In this document: piece after piece, positions 1-7,709 of the stretch
How the letters are laid out: the number at the start of each line of letters is the position of its first letter
How positions within the stretch are numbered: the stretch's first letter is position 1
Assembly: GCF_038050405.1 (NCBI RefSeq)
Contig: NZ_CP150900.1
Span: forward strand, 4,154,001-4,218,000
DNA from: Paraburkholderia sp. IMGN_8
Lineage (GTDB): Bacteria; Pseudomonadota; Gammaproteobacteria; Burkholderiales; Burkholderiaceae
Reading direction: 5' to 3'
Length of the DNA stretch: 64,000 nucleotides
The notes under the pieces: model-generated
What the model saw: only the letters and a program-made list of their open reading frames with translations
What the model was told of the DNA's origin: nothing
Database searches by the model: none
Translations under genes and position numbers: made by a program

Positions 1-659
1 GCATGGCACCGCAAATGGCCGAGTACGTGACGCATGCGGTGCTGCGTTATATGCGCCGCTTCGACGAATACCAGACGCTGCAAACCGGACGCCGCTGGCA
101 AGAGCTCGACGCGCATCCGCGCGAGAGCTTCACGGTCGGCGTGCTCGGGCTCGGCGTGCTCGGTGCGCATGTTGCGCAGACGGTCGCGGCGTTCGGCATG
201 CCGGTGCGCGGTTATAGCCGCAGCACGCGCCAGATCGACGGCGTCACGACCTTCGCCGGCGAAGCGCAGTTCGAAGCGTTTCTCGACGGCGTGAAAGTGC
301 TGGTGAATCTGCTGCCGCATACACCGGATACGGGCGACGTGCTGAACGCGCGCACTTTTTCGAAGCTCGCGCGCGGCGCGTATTTGATCAACGTCGCACG
401 CGGCGGGCATCTGGTCGAGCAGGATCTGCTCGAAGCGCTTGCGAGCGGCCAGCTCGCCGCCGCGACGCTCGACGTGTTCCGCGACGAACCGTTGCCGCCC
501 GATCATCTGTTCTGGCGCGAACCGCGCATTACGATCACGCCGCATATCTCTGCGGTCACCTTGCGCGAAGAGAGCGTCGTGCAGGTCGCGCAGAAAATTA
601 CCGCGCTACTGCGCGGCGAAACGATCGGCGGCGTGGTGGATATCAATCGCGGATACTGA
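1..659 (+). CDS. ghrA: Glyoxylate/hydroxypyruvate reductase A, 5' end outside window
   Basis: NAD(P)H-dependent D-2-hydroxyacid dehydrogenase that reduces glyoxylate to glycolate and hydroxypyruvate to D-glycerate in the cytoplasm. The visible 218 residues carry the Rossmann dinucleotide loop GLGVLG (about residue 50 of the fragment), NLLPHTPDT, NVARGGHLVEQDLL, LDVFRDEPLPP and the catalytic-His region TPHISAVT, and end with DINRGY, all in the order and spacing of E. coli GhrA. The reading frame is open through base 1, so the first roughly 90 to 95 residues (most of the catalytic domain) lie to the left; the ATG at 3 is an internal methionine. It is followed after 68 bases by HMG-CoA lyase on the same strand, so co-transcription is possible but not shown. 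Confidence 0.9.
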   Translation, partial: MAPQMAEYVTHAVLRYMRRFDEYQTLQTGRRWQELDAHPRESFTVGVLGLGVLGAHVAQTVAAFGMPVRGYSRSTRQIDGVTTFAGEAQFEAFLDGVKVLVNLLPHTPDTGDVLNARTFSKLARGAYLINVARGGHLVEQDLLEALASGQLAAATLDVFRDEPLPPDHLFWREPRITITPHISAVTLREESVVQVAQKITALLRGETIGGVVDINRGY

Positions 660-727
660 GCACTGAGTGAACACATCGGAACATCAATGAAGGAGCGCCG
701 CCACGCGCGGTAACACGGAGACACATC

Positions 728-1654
728 ATGGCCTTGCCCCAACAAGTCAAAATCGTCGAAGTCGGTCCGCGTGACGGACTGCAGAACGAGAAAGAATTCG
801 TTGCCACCGCGATCAAGATCGACTTGATCAATCGCCTGTCGGCAGCGGGTTTTCGTAACGTCGAAGCGGCGTCGTTCGTGTCGCCGAAATGGGTGCCGCA
901 AATGGCCGACGGCGCCGACGTGATGGCCAGCATCGAGCGCCGCCCGGGCACGATCTACTCGGTGCTGACGCCGAACCTGCGCGGCTTCGAAGGCGCGCTC
1001 GCCGCGCGGGCCGACGAGATCGTGATTTTCGGTGCGGCCAGCGAGGCGTTCTCGCAGAAGAACATCAATTGCAGCATCGCGGAAAGCATCGACCGTTTCG
1101 CGCCGGTCGCGCAGGCGGCGAAAGAGCACGGCTTGCGGATTCGCGGCAGCGTGTCGTGTTCGCTTGGTTGCCCGTATCAGGGCGAGGTGCCGGTGGCGTC
1201 GGTGGTCGATGTGGTCGAGCGTTTTGCGGCACTCGGCTGCGACGAGATCGATATTGCCGATACGATCGGCGTCGGCACGCCGAAGCGCACGCGCGAAGTG
1301 TTCGAAGCGGTCACCAAGGTGTTTCCGCGCGAACGTCTGTCGGGCCACTTCCACGACACCTATGGCCAGGCGCTCGCGAATATCTACGCGGCGCTGCAGG
1401 AAGGTATCGAGATTTATCACGCGTCGGTGGCGGGGCTCGGCGGCTGTCCGTATGCGAAGGGCGCGACCGGCAACGTCGCGACCGAGGACGTGCTGTATCT
1501 GATGAACGGCCTCGGCATCGAGACCGGCATCGATCTCGCTCAAGTCGTCGCGATCGGCGATTTCATTTCGACGTCGATTGGCCGGCCCAATGTGTCGCGC
1601 GCCGGCAAAGCGCTGCTTGCCAAAGCGCGCAGCGAACAAGCCAACTGTGTTTGA
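728..1654 (+). CDS. mvaB: Hydroxymethylglutaryl-CoA lyase
   Basis: Cleaves 3-hydroxy-3-methylglutaryl-CoA to acetyl-CoA and acetoacetate, the last step of leucine breakdown. The 308 residues match the usual length. The TIM-barrel start KIVEVGPRDGLQNEK, the metal/substrate segment around HFHDTYGQA, and the glycine-cysteine signature GLGGCPYAKGATGN near residue 240 are all present, so an active HMGL is expected rather than a homocitrate or isopropylmalate synthase. The ATG is preceded by CGGAGA at about seven bases. It sits between ghrA and a YbaK-type gene on the same strand with short gaps; no other leucine-pathway genes (liuABC) are in the window. Confidence 0.93.
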   Translation: MALPQQVKIVEVGPRDGLQNEKEFVATAIKIDLINRLSAAGFRNVEAASFVSPKWVPQMADGADVMASIERRPGTIYSVLTPNLRGFEGALAARADEIVIFGAASEAFSQKNINCSIAESIDRFAPVAQAAKEHGLRIRGSVSCSLGCPYQGEVPVASVVDVVERFAALGCDEIDIADTIGVGTPKRTREVFEAVTKVFPRERLSGHFHDTYGQALANIYAALQEGIEIYHASVAGLGGCPYAKGATGNVATEDVLYLMNGLGIETGIDLAQVVAIGDFISTSIGRPNVSRAGKALLAKARSEQANCV

Positions 1655-1682
1655 CTTCTGCACTCAGGAAGGAAATAGAACG

Positions 1683-2204
1683 ATGACGGACCACGCTTCT
1701 CTCGAATCCGACGATCTCGCAGCGCTGCCCGATTCGGCACGCCGCGTCGCGCTGTTGTTGCGCGAACGCGGTCACGCGGGCCGGATCGTGATGCTGCCGG
1801 AAACCGGCAAGACTTCCGCCGAGGCTGCCGCCGGCCTCGGCTGCTCGGTCGCGCAGATCGCCAAGTCGATTCTGTTTCGCCGCCGTGAAGACGACGCGCC
1901 GGTGCTGGTGGTCGCGAGCGGCGCGAACCGCGTCGATGAAAAGAAGGTCGCCGCGCAGGTCGGCGAGATCGGTCGGGCGGATGCAAAGTTCGTCCGCGAA
2001 AAAACCGGCTATGCGATCGGCGGCGTCTGCCCGATCGGCCACGCCACGGAACCGGTCACGCTGATCGATGCGGATCTGCTCGAACTCGACAGCTTGTGGG
2101 CCGCCGCCGGCCATCCGCATGCAGTGTTCAACCTGAGCGCCCAGGAACTGGTGGCGTTGACGGGCGCGCCGGTGATCGACGTGGCGCTGCGCGAAACGGC
2201 ATGA
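1683..2204 (+). CDS. YbaK/EbsC-family aminoacyl-tRNA deacylase
   Basis: A 173-residue single-domain protein of the YbaK/ProX/EbsC type, which hydrolyses mischarged aminoacyl-tRNAs (typically Cys-tRNA-Pro) in trans. Seen: [10 protein letters not shown], the conserved [15 protein letters not shown] stretch with the key lysine, and [12 protein letters not shown], which form the substrate pocket of the family. The frame is open upstream into the HMG-CoA lyase gene, but the ATG at 1683 is chosen because AGGAAGGA lies just before it. It is 28 bases after mvaB and only four bases before the next gene, so it is probably part of the same operon. The exact amino-acid specificity cannot be read from the sequence. 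Confidence 0.87.
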   Translation: MTDHASLESDDLAALPDSARRVALLLRERGHAGRIVMLPETGKTSAEAAAGLGCSVAQIAKSILFRRREDDAPVLVVASGANRVDEKKVAAQVGEIGRADAKFVREKTGYAIGGVCPIGHATEPVTLIDADLLELDSLWAAAGHPHAVFNLSAQELVALTGAPVIDVALRETA

Positions 2205-2208
2205 CGAC

Positions 2209-2436
2209 ATGACATCAGGCATCGACAACGAACACAACGACGCGGCCGTGCCGTCGCCCTGCATCAGCGTGTGCAAGATGGACGCGTCGACCGGTTGGTG
2301 CGAAGGGTGTCTGCGCACGATAGATGAAATCGCCGGCTGGTCGTCGTTCGACGACGACGCAAAGCTCGCGATCTGGGACGCGATCGAGGAACGCCACGCG
2401 GAGTTCATGGCGAGGCAAGCGCAGGTGCGGCGATGA
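2209..2436 (+). CDS. DUF1289 cysteine-motif protein
   Basis: A 75-residue protein of the DUF1289 family (E. coli YdhL-like). It shows the family hallmark of a cysteine cluster, [11 protein letters not shown] followed by [12 protein letters not shown], then [14 protein letters not shown]. The four cysteines suggest a small zinc or iron-sulfur site; the function of the family is unknown. It starts four bases after the YbaK-type gene and its stop overlaps the next start as ATGA, so translation is probably coupled. Confidence 0.85.
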   Translation: MTSGIDNEHNDAAVPSPCISVCKMDASTGWCEGCLRTIDEIAGWSSFDDDAKLAIWDAIEERHAEFMARQAQVRR

Positions 2437-2678
2437 ACGCCGAGCAGCCGCTCGGACTCGAGTTCGATATCAAGCTGAAAAAAGCCGCCCATGCGAACGA
2501 CACGCTGACGATCACCTGGCGCGTGCGCGATGCTTACTGGAAGCCGAGTTTGCACGGCGATCTGACGCATCTCGAAGGTACGGTCGTGAATCAACGCGGG
2601 GAAACCACGTTGATCGGCAGCTCGACGATTCTCGTGATGCCGAAACCCGAAGCGCATTTGAACGCCAACACGCGATGA
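2433..2678 (+). CDS. Short MaoC/hot-dog-like protein
   Basis: An 81-residue product. The segment DTLTITWRV followed by [12 protein letters not shown] and [10 protein letters not shown] resembles the C-terminal half of MaoC-type hot-dog acyl dehydratases (the strand pair that carries VVNQRGE). The N-terminal half with the catalytic Asp-His of (R)-hydratases is absent, so it is either a half-size hot-dog subunit or a remnant; its clean start and stop, each overlapping a neighbour by ATGA, favour a maintained gene. The assignment rests on pattern similarity only. Its place between DUF1289 and an MBL hydrolase gives no firm role. Confidence 0.6.
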   Translation: MNAEQPLGLEFDIKLKKAAHANDTLTITWRVRDAYWKPSLHGDLTHLEGTVVNQRGETTLIGSSTILVMPKPEAHLNANTR

Positions 2679-3595
2679 TCACGCTGCCTGAATCGATCCG
2701 AGTCTTCGAGCGTGGCTGGCTTTCGTCGAACAACGTGCTGCTGACCGACGACACGTGTGCCGCGCTCGTCGACACCGGTTACGCGACGCACGCGCCGCAA
2801 ACGCTCACACTTGTGCAGCACGCGCTCGGCACGCGGCCGCTCGATCTGATCGTCAACACGCATCTGCATTCGGATCACTGCGGCGGCAACGCGTTATTGC
2901 AAGCGACGTGGCCGTGCCGCACCGCGATTCCCGCATCCGAGGCCGATGCAGTGCGCGACTGGGACGAAGCGCGCCTGACGTTTCGCGCCACCGGCCAAAC
3001 CTGCGAGCGCTTCACCTTCACCGAGACGATCGCGCCCGGTGCGCATCTGACGCTCGGCGCGCTCGATTGGCAAGTGCTCGGCGCACCCGGCCACGATCCG
3101 CATTCGCTGATGCTGTACTGCGCGGACGAGCGCATCCTGATCAGCGCGGACGCGCTATGGGAAAACGGCTTTGGCGTGATCTTTCCCGAGCTGGAAGGTG
3201 AAAGCGGATTCGCCGAAGAACAGGCGGTGCTCGAAACCATCGCAAAGCTCGATGTGCGGCTGGTGATCCCCGGCCATGGCTCGCCGTTCACGAATGTCGA
3301 ACAGGCGCTTGAACGGGCGTTTTCGCGCGTCGCGTGGCTGCGCGCCGATCCCGCCCGCAATGCAAAGAATGCGCTGAAGGTGCTGATCGTGTTCAAGCTG
3401 CTCGAAGTACGCGCGATGCGCTTCGACACGGTGCTGCAGATGCTCGGCGACGCCGCCGCGATGCGCGCCGCCGCGTCGATGCTCAAGCCGCGCGGCGAAT
3501 GGTCCACGCTGGTGCAGACGATTGTCGAGGAACTGGCCGGCAAGAATGGGCCGCTGGAAATCGATGGTGAGCGCATCGTCGCGCGCCAGGCCTGA
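2675..3595 (+). CDS. MBL-fold metallo-hydrolase
   Basis: A 306-residue metallo-beta-lactamase-fold hydrolase. The zinc site NTHLHSDHCGGN (HxHxDH) is near residue 68, the second metal region is GAPGHDPHSLMLY, and IPGHGSPF supplies a further histidine, the pattern of glyoxalase-II-like and related esterases. The C-terminal about 80 residues are helical, as in LACTB2-type proteins. The ATG at 2675 overlaps the stop of the preceding gene (ATGA); the frame is open much further upstream but only as a shadow of DUF1289 and its neighbour. The substrate is not predictable. Last gene of the 1-3595 run. Confidence 0.85.
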   Translation: MITLPESIRVFERGWLSSNNVLLTDDTCAALVDTGYATHAPQTLTLVQHALGTRPLDLIVNTHLHSDHCGGNALLQATWPCRTAIPASEADAVRDWDEARLTFRATGQTCERFTFTETIAPGAHLTLGALDWQVLGAPGHDPHSLMLYCADERILISADALWENGFGVIFPELEGESGFAEEQAVLETIAKLDVRLVIPGHGSPFTNVEQALERAFSRVAWLRADPARNAKNALKVLIVFKLLEVRAMRFDTVLQMLGDAAAMRAAASMLKPRGEWSTLVQTIVEELAGKNGPLEIDGERIVARQA

Positions 3596-3639
3596 CGCGC
3601 TGTCCGCGCACGAAACGGAAACCCGCAAAAACCGTCGCC

Positions 3640-3677
3640 ACAAAAAGAAAAGCCGCTCGGCCATTGAGGCGAGCGGC
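3640..3677 (-). terminator. Rho-independent terminator on the minus strand
   Basis: An 8-bp perfect stem, GCCGCTCG (3652-3659) with CGAGCGGC (3670-3677), followed on the minus strand by TTTTCTTTTTG. It lies between the convergent MBL-hydrolase and EamA genes and would end the minus-strand EamA transcript, leaving a 3' tail of roughly 250 bases (3678-3930) in which no gene is seen. Confidence 0.75.
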
Positions 3678-3930
3678 GGAAATTCTGTCGGACGTGATCA
3701 GCGTCAGGACGAATGATACGCGCGCCGGTTTTTCGATCGCATCAGTGATTTCCCTACAGAAGCTTGACGCCCTCTTTTAAACCCGCATACACACGACGCT
3801 ACGAAGCCTCGTAGTGACGCGAGTCAAGGCTGATTAGTCCGTCCATATGAACAATTTGATTGCCCATTGATCCGGAATCCGTATCATTGCCGACCGCTGT
3901 TTCGGCCCGGCCACGATCAGGCCGAAGCAA

Positions 3931-4830
3931 TCAGGTCGAAGACAGGCGCTTCTGCGGCACGATCCGCCAGCCGAGATTAACGCCGGCCGCCGCCAGCAGG
4001 ATCAGCACCGCGCCGAGCACCTGAATCCACGCGAGCGTCTGCCCGAACGCGACGCGATCCACGATGATGGCGACCACCGGATAGATGAACGACAACGCGC
4101 CGGTCATCGAGGTCGGCAGCTTCTGAATCGCGCCGTAAAGCAGCACGTACATGATTCCCGTGTTGACGACGCCGAGTACGATCAGTTCGAGCCAATGCAT
4201 GCCGGTGGTCGGCAGTGCGTCGAAGCGTACGAACGGTGCGAGCATCACGACACCGAGCGCGACCTGGATCAGCGCGATCAGATGCGGCGGCGTGCCCTTC
4301 AGCCGCTTCGTGATGATCGACGACACCGCATACATCGCCGCCGCGCCCACCGCATACGCGACGCCGACCAGATACTGTCCCGGCACCGCCAGCACCGCCG
4401 GCTCGACCTTCACGACAAACACGAGGCCGATGAACGCGACCACCAGCCACGCAACCGTCGACGCGCCGATACGCTCGCGAAACACCAGCGCACCCAGCGC
4501 GACCAGCATGAAAGGCTGCGTGTTGTAGACGGCCGTCGCCATCGAAATCGACGCGCGTGAATAGGCCGCGAACAGCAGCACCCAGTTGATAACGATCGCC
4601 GCGCCGCCGAGCAACGCGAGTGCGAGCATCTGCCACGAGAAGAGCTTACGTTTGAACAGGCCGAGCACGGCGCACACCAGTGCCAGAGTCGCGCCGCCGA
4701 AAATGCAGCGGAAGAACACCACGTTGAACGCGCTCTGCTGCGACGACACCACCAGCCAGCCGATGGTGCCGGACATCAGCATCGCCATCGTCATTTCAGC
4801 CGTGCCGCGGCGGGTTTCATTTGACGCCAT
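3931..4830 (-). CDS. EamA/DMT-superfamily transporter
   Basis: A 299-residue integral membrane protein with ten predicted hydrophobic segments arranged as two five-helix EamA repeats, the drug/metabolite transporter fold (RhaT/YdcZ type). The N-terminal repeat runs to about residue 140 (AVYNTQPFMLVALGALVFRE) and the second repeat holds the matching TSMTGALSFIYPVVA. Such proteins commonly export amino acids or metabolites. It is transcribed divergently from an Lrp/AsnC regulator across 114 bases, a frequent arrangement for amino-acid exporters under feedback control. The substrate is not identifiable. Confidence 0.88.
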   Translation of the reverse strand: MASNETRRGTAEMTMAMLMSGTIGWLVVSSQQSAFNVVFFRCIFGGATLALVCAVLGLFKRKLFSWQMLALALLGGAAIVINWVLLFAAYSRASISMATAVYNTQPFMLVALGALVFRERIGASTVAWLVVAFIGLVFVVKVEPAVLAVPGQYLVGVAYAVGAAAMYAVSSIITKRLKGTPPHLIALIQVALGVVMLAPFVRFDALPTTGMHWLELIVLGVVNTGIMYVLLYGAIQKLPTSMTGALSFIYPVVAIIVDRVAFGQTLAWIQVLGAVLILLAAAGVNLGWRIVPQKRLSST

Positions 4831-4944
4831 GATTCGATCCTCGAATGGATTCCTGCATGAGAAGCAGTGTAATTAATCCGATCACGCGAATACATGGTTA
4901 AACTTAAGCATTGTCGCGCTGACACCTAAAAATCGAAGGCAATT

Positions 4945-5415
4945 ATGACAAAACGCCTTACTCCTGCTCCGCTCGCAGCCCTCGACGACACCGACCGCGC
5001 GCTGCTCGCCGCGCTCGCCGAAGATGCACGCCAGCCGGTCAGCGAACTGGCGCGGCGCGTCGGCTTGTCCGCGCCGAGCACGGCCGAGCGCGTACGCCGG
5101 CTCGAAGCGCAAGGCGTGATCGAGCGCTTCACCGTGCAGATCGATCCGCGCGCGCTCGGCTTCACGCTGCAGGCGATCGTGCGCGTGAAGCCGTTGCCGG
5201 GCCAGTTGCATCTGGTGGAGGAAGTGATCCGGCGCATTCCGGAGTTTGTCGAATGCGACAAGGTGACGGGCGACGATTGCTTCATCTGCCGCCTGTACCT
5301 GCATTCGATCGAGCAGCTCGACGAGATCCTTGCGAAAGTCACCGAGCGCGCGGAGACCAGCACCGCGATCGTCAAATCGACGCCGGTCGCGCGCAGACTG
5401 CCGCCGCTCGGTTGA
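4945..5415 (+). CDS. Lrp/AsnC-family transcriptional regulator
   Basis: A 156-residue regulator with an N-terminal winged helix-turn-helix (LDDTDRALLAALAEDARQPVSELARRVGLS) and a C-terminal RAM/AsnC ligand domain (IPEFVECDKVTGDDCFICRL). The family forms octameric discs that sense amino acids. The divergent EamA transporter gene is the obvious target and the 114-base shared intergenic region (4831-4944) probably carries both promoters. The inducer cannot be inferred. Confidence 0.9.
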   Translation: MTKRLTPAPLAALDDTDRALLAALAEDARQPVSELARRVGLSAPSTAERVRRLEAQGVIERFTVQIDPRALGFTLQAIVRVKPLPGQLHLVEEVIRRIPEFVECDKVTGDDCFICRLYLHSIEQLDEILAKVTERAETSTAIVKSTPVARRLPPLG

Positions 5416-5446
5416 GCGGGAGCGCGCGGCGTTGGGCAAGAAGGGT

Positions 5447-6337
5447 TTACCGTTCGACCGCTTCGAAGAACGACAGCATTTCCGCCACCAGTTCGTCCGA
5501 TGCCTCTTCAGGAATGTAATGCCCGCAAGACAGTGAACGGCCACTGACGTCGCGCGCGACGTGACGCCATTCTGCGAGCGCGTCGAAGCACTTCTCGATC
5601 ACGCCTTTGTCGCCCCACAGCACGCGCAGCGGGCAGCCGATCTTGTGACCGCGTTCGATATCGGCGCGGTCGTGTTCGAGATCGATGCTCGCCGATGCGC
5701 GGTAGTCCTCGCACATCGCATGTACCGCGCCGGGTTGCGCGAGCGCCAGGCGATAGGCGTCGAGCGCGTCGGGTTCGAACGGCGCGAGGCCCGCGTGACG
5801 GCTGCCCATCACCGCATCGACGTAGGCGGCCGGATTCGCGCCGATCAGCGTCTCAGGCAGCGGTTCCGGCTGGATCAGGAAGAACCAATGGAAGTAATGG
5901 GTGGCGAAGGCGCGGTCGGTGGCTTCGTACATCGCGAGCGTCGGCGCGATATCCAGCAGCATCAAACGCTCGACGGCATCCGCATGATCGAGCGCCATCC
6001 GGTGCGCGACGCGCGCGCCGCGATCGTGCGCGCAAACCAGGAAACGTTCGAAGCCGAAGTGGCGCATCACGGCGACCTGATCGGCGGCCATCGCGCGCTT
6101 CGAATAGGGCGTGTGCGCGGCGTCGCTCGGCGGTTTGCCCGATGCGCCGTAGCCACGCAAATCGGTGGCGATCACGGTGAAGTGTGCGGCCAGTTGCGCG
6201 GCGCAGCGCCGCCAGATCAGATGCGACTGCGGATGACCGTGCAGCAACAGAAGCGGCGGCCCGGCTCCGCCCTTCACTCCGAAAATATCGACATCGCCCA
6301 CGGCGATGCGAAAGGGCGCGAAATCTTCGAAGGCCAT
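5447..6337 (-). CDS. Haloacetate dehalogenase, alpha/beta hydrolase fold
   Basis: Predicted to hydrolyse fluoro- or chloroacetate to glycolate and halide. The nucleophile motif is HDRGAR with Asp105, and Arg106 and Arg109 in the positions that hold the substrate carboxylate in fluoroacetate dehalogenase. Asp129 and His273 (CGHYIPEE) complete the triad. The halide-binding trio known from FAcD (His-Trp-Tyr) is matched by His150-Trp151 (YFHWFFL) and Tyr212 (EDYRAS). The 296-residue length fits. A plain esterase or epoxide hydrolase is less likely because the whole halide pocket is conserved. It stands alone, convergent with the Lrp gene. Confidence 0.85.
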   Translation of the reverse strand: MAFEDFAPFRIAVGDVDIFGVKGGAGPPLLLLHGHPQSHLIWRRCAAQLAAHFTVIATDLRGYGASGKPPSDAAHTPYSKRAMAADQVAVMRHFGFERFLVCAHDRGARVAHRMALDHADAVERLMLLDIAPTLAMYEATDRAFATHYFHWFFLIQPEPLPETLIGANPAAYVDAVMGSRHAGLAPFEPDALDAYRLALAQPGAVHAMCEDYRASASIDLEHDRADIERGHKIGCPLRVLWGDKGVIEKCFDALAEWRHVARDVSGRSLSCGHYIPEEASDELVAEMLSFFEAVER

Positions 6338-6484
6338 AGCGGGTCTCTTGTCGTTTATGAGTCAGTGCATTGTAGGAGGGCAATGTGTCGATGCGGGGTG
6401 GGATAGCCCACGCAAACATAGAACCTGAACACTCCTTCCAACTGTTCTAAACGAACGCGCCGGACGCGGTTCATCCGTTTCGCC

Positions 6485-6503
6485 TATAATCGAACGATCG
6501 TTC
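6485..6503 (+). promoter_or_regulatory. Promoter -10 box with 12-bp palindromic operator
   Basis: A consensus TATAAT (6485-6490) is followed one base later by the perfect palindrome GAACGATCGTTC (6492-6503), 170 bases upstream of the nitronate monooxygenase start. The placement over the expected transcription start is typical of a repressor operator, and the A-A-C-G-A-T-C-G-T-T core resembles TetR-family sites. No regulator gene is adjacent, so the controlling protein is unknown. The rest of 6338-6672 shows nothing else I can name. Confidence 0.45.
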
Positions 6504-6672
6504 TTAAATCTGGAGCGTCATTTTGAACGCCAATGTGGCAGATGCGCGGCGACGCTGTGATGACAGCGTGACGCTAGCCCGCTTCAGCGCAGCGCGCGCC
6601 ATGTGCCGTTAAACTCAATGAATCACCGGGCGTTCAACGACGCACCGGCCCGCTTATCAGGAGACTCGCACC

Positions 6673-7632
6673 ATGGCATTGCCCGCCGTCCTGCAAAAAC
6701 TCGCGCTGCCCGTCGTCGCCTCGCCGATGTTCATCGTCAGCTATCCCGAACTCGTACTGGCTCAATGTAAGGCCGGTATCGTCGGCTCGTTCCCGGCGCT
6801 CAATGCGCGCCCGGCCGAATTGCTCGACGAATGGCTGACGCAGATTCAAGGGTCGCTCGCCGAGCACAAGGCGGCCAACCCCGATGCGATCATCGGGCCG
6901 ATCGCCGTGAACCAGATCGTCCATCAATCGAATTCCCGGCTCGAGCACGACGTGCGCGTGTGCGTCGAACACAAAGTGCCGATCTTCATCACCAGCCTGC
7001 GTGCGCCGGCACGCGAGATCGTCGACGCGGTGCATAGCTACGGCGGCATCGTGCTGCACGACGTGATCAATCTGCGGCATGCGCAGAAGGCACTGGAAGC
7101 GGGTGTCGACGGCTTGATCCTGGTGGCGTCGGGCGCCGGCGGCCATGCGGGCACGACCTCGCCGTTCGCGCTGGTCGGCGAAGTGCGGCGCATCTTCGAC
7201 GGCCCGATCGTGCTGTCGGGCTCGATCGCCAACGGCGGCTCGATTCTCGCCGCGCAGGCGATGGGCGCGGACCTCGCGTACATGGGCACGCGCTTCATCG
7301 CGACCAAAGAGGCGCACGCAGTCGACAGCTACAAGCAGGCGATCATCAACTCCACCGCGTCGGACATCATCTATACGAATCTGTTTACCGGCGTGCACGG
7401 CAACTACATCCGCGAAAGCATCGTGAATGCGGGCCTGGACCCGGACGCGCTGCCGGAATCGGACAAGTCCGCGATGAACTTCGGCGGCGACAAGGCGAAG
7501 GCGTGGAAGGACATCTGGGGCGCGGGCCAGGGCGTCGGCTTGATGGACGACGTGCCGAGCGTCGGCGAACTGGTCGAGCGGCTGTCGAATGAATATAACG
7601 ACGCGAAGGCGCGGCTGGGGATTGCGCGCTAA
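6673..7632 (+). CDS. Nitronate monooxygenase (2-nitropropane dioxygenase family)
   Basis: FMN-dependent TIM-barrel enzyme that oxidises alkyl nitronates such as propionate 3-nitronate. The 319 residues include SPMFIVSYPELVLAQCKAGIVGSFPALNAR at the N-terminus, ASGAGGHAGTTSPFALV (the flavin phosphate loop and the histidine proposed as catalytic base) near residue 160, and LSGSIANGGSI with AQAMGADLAYMGTRFIAT further on. AGGAGACTCGCACC precedes the ATG. A palindromic operator lies upstream. Some family members act on other substrates, so the exact reaction is inferred. Confidence 0.88.
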   Translation: MALPAVLQKLALPVVASPMFIVSYPELVLAQCKAGIVGSFPALNARPAELLDEWLTQIQGSLAEHKAANPDAIIGPIAVNQIVHQSNSRLEHDVRVCVEHKVPIFITSLRAPAREIVDAVHSYGGIVLHDVINLRHAQKALEAGVDGLILVASGAGGHAGTTSPFALVGEVRRIFDGPIVLSGSIANGGSILAAQAMGADLAYMGTRFIATKEAHAVDSYKQAIINSTASDIIYTNLFTGVHGNYIRESIVNAGLDPDALPESDKSAMNFGGDKAKAWKDIWGAGQGVGLMDDVPSVGELVERLSNEYNDAKARLGIAR

Positions 7633-7709
7633 GGTGCTTTCCCGTCCCATGAGCTGGTGACGGCGTTGCTGTGGCTCCGCGTCAAGCAGAGCCGCAGCAA
7701 GTGCAGGCT

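Noticed and set aside
1032..1502. Arginine-rich frames overlapping HMG-CoA lyase and many similar frames elsewhere
   Set aside because: Typical shadow frames in high-GC DNA opposite or within strong genes.
3799..3814. Small inverted repeat CTACGA-AGCC-TCGTAG
   Set aside because: Six-base arms with no T tract or promoter context; likely chance.
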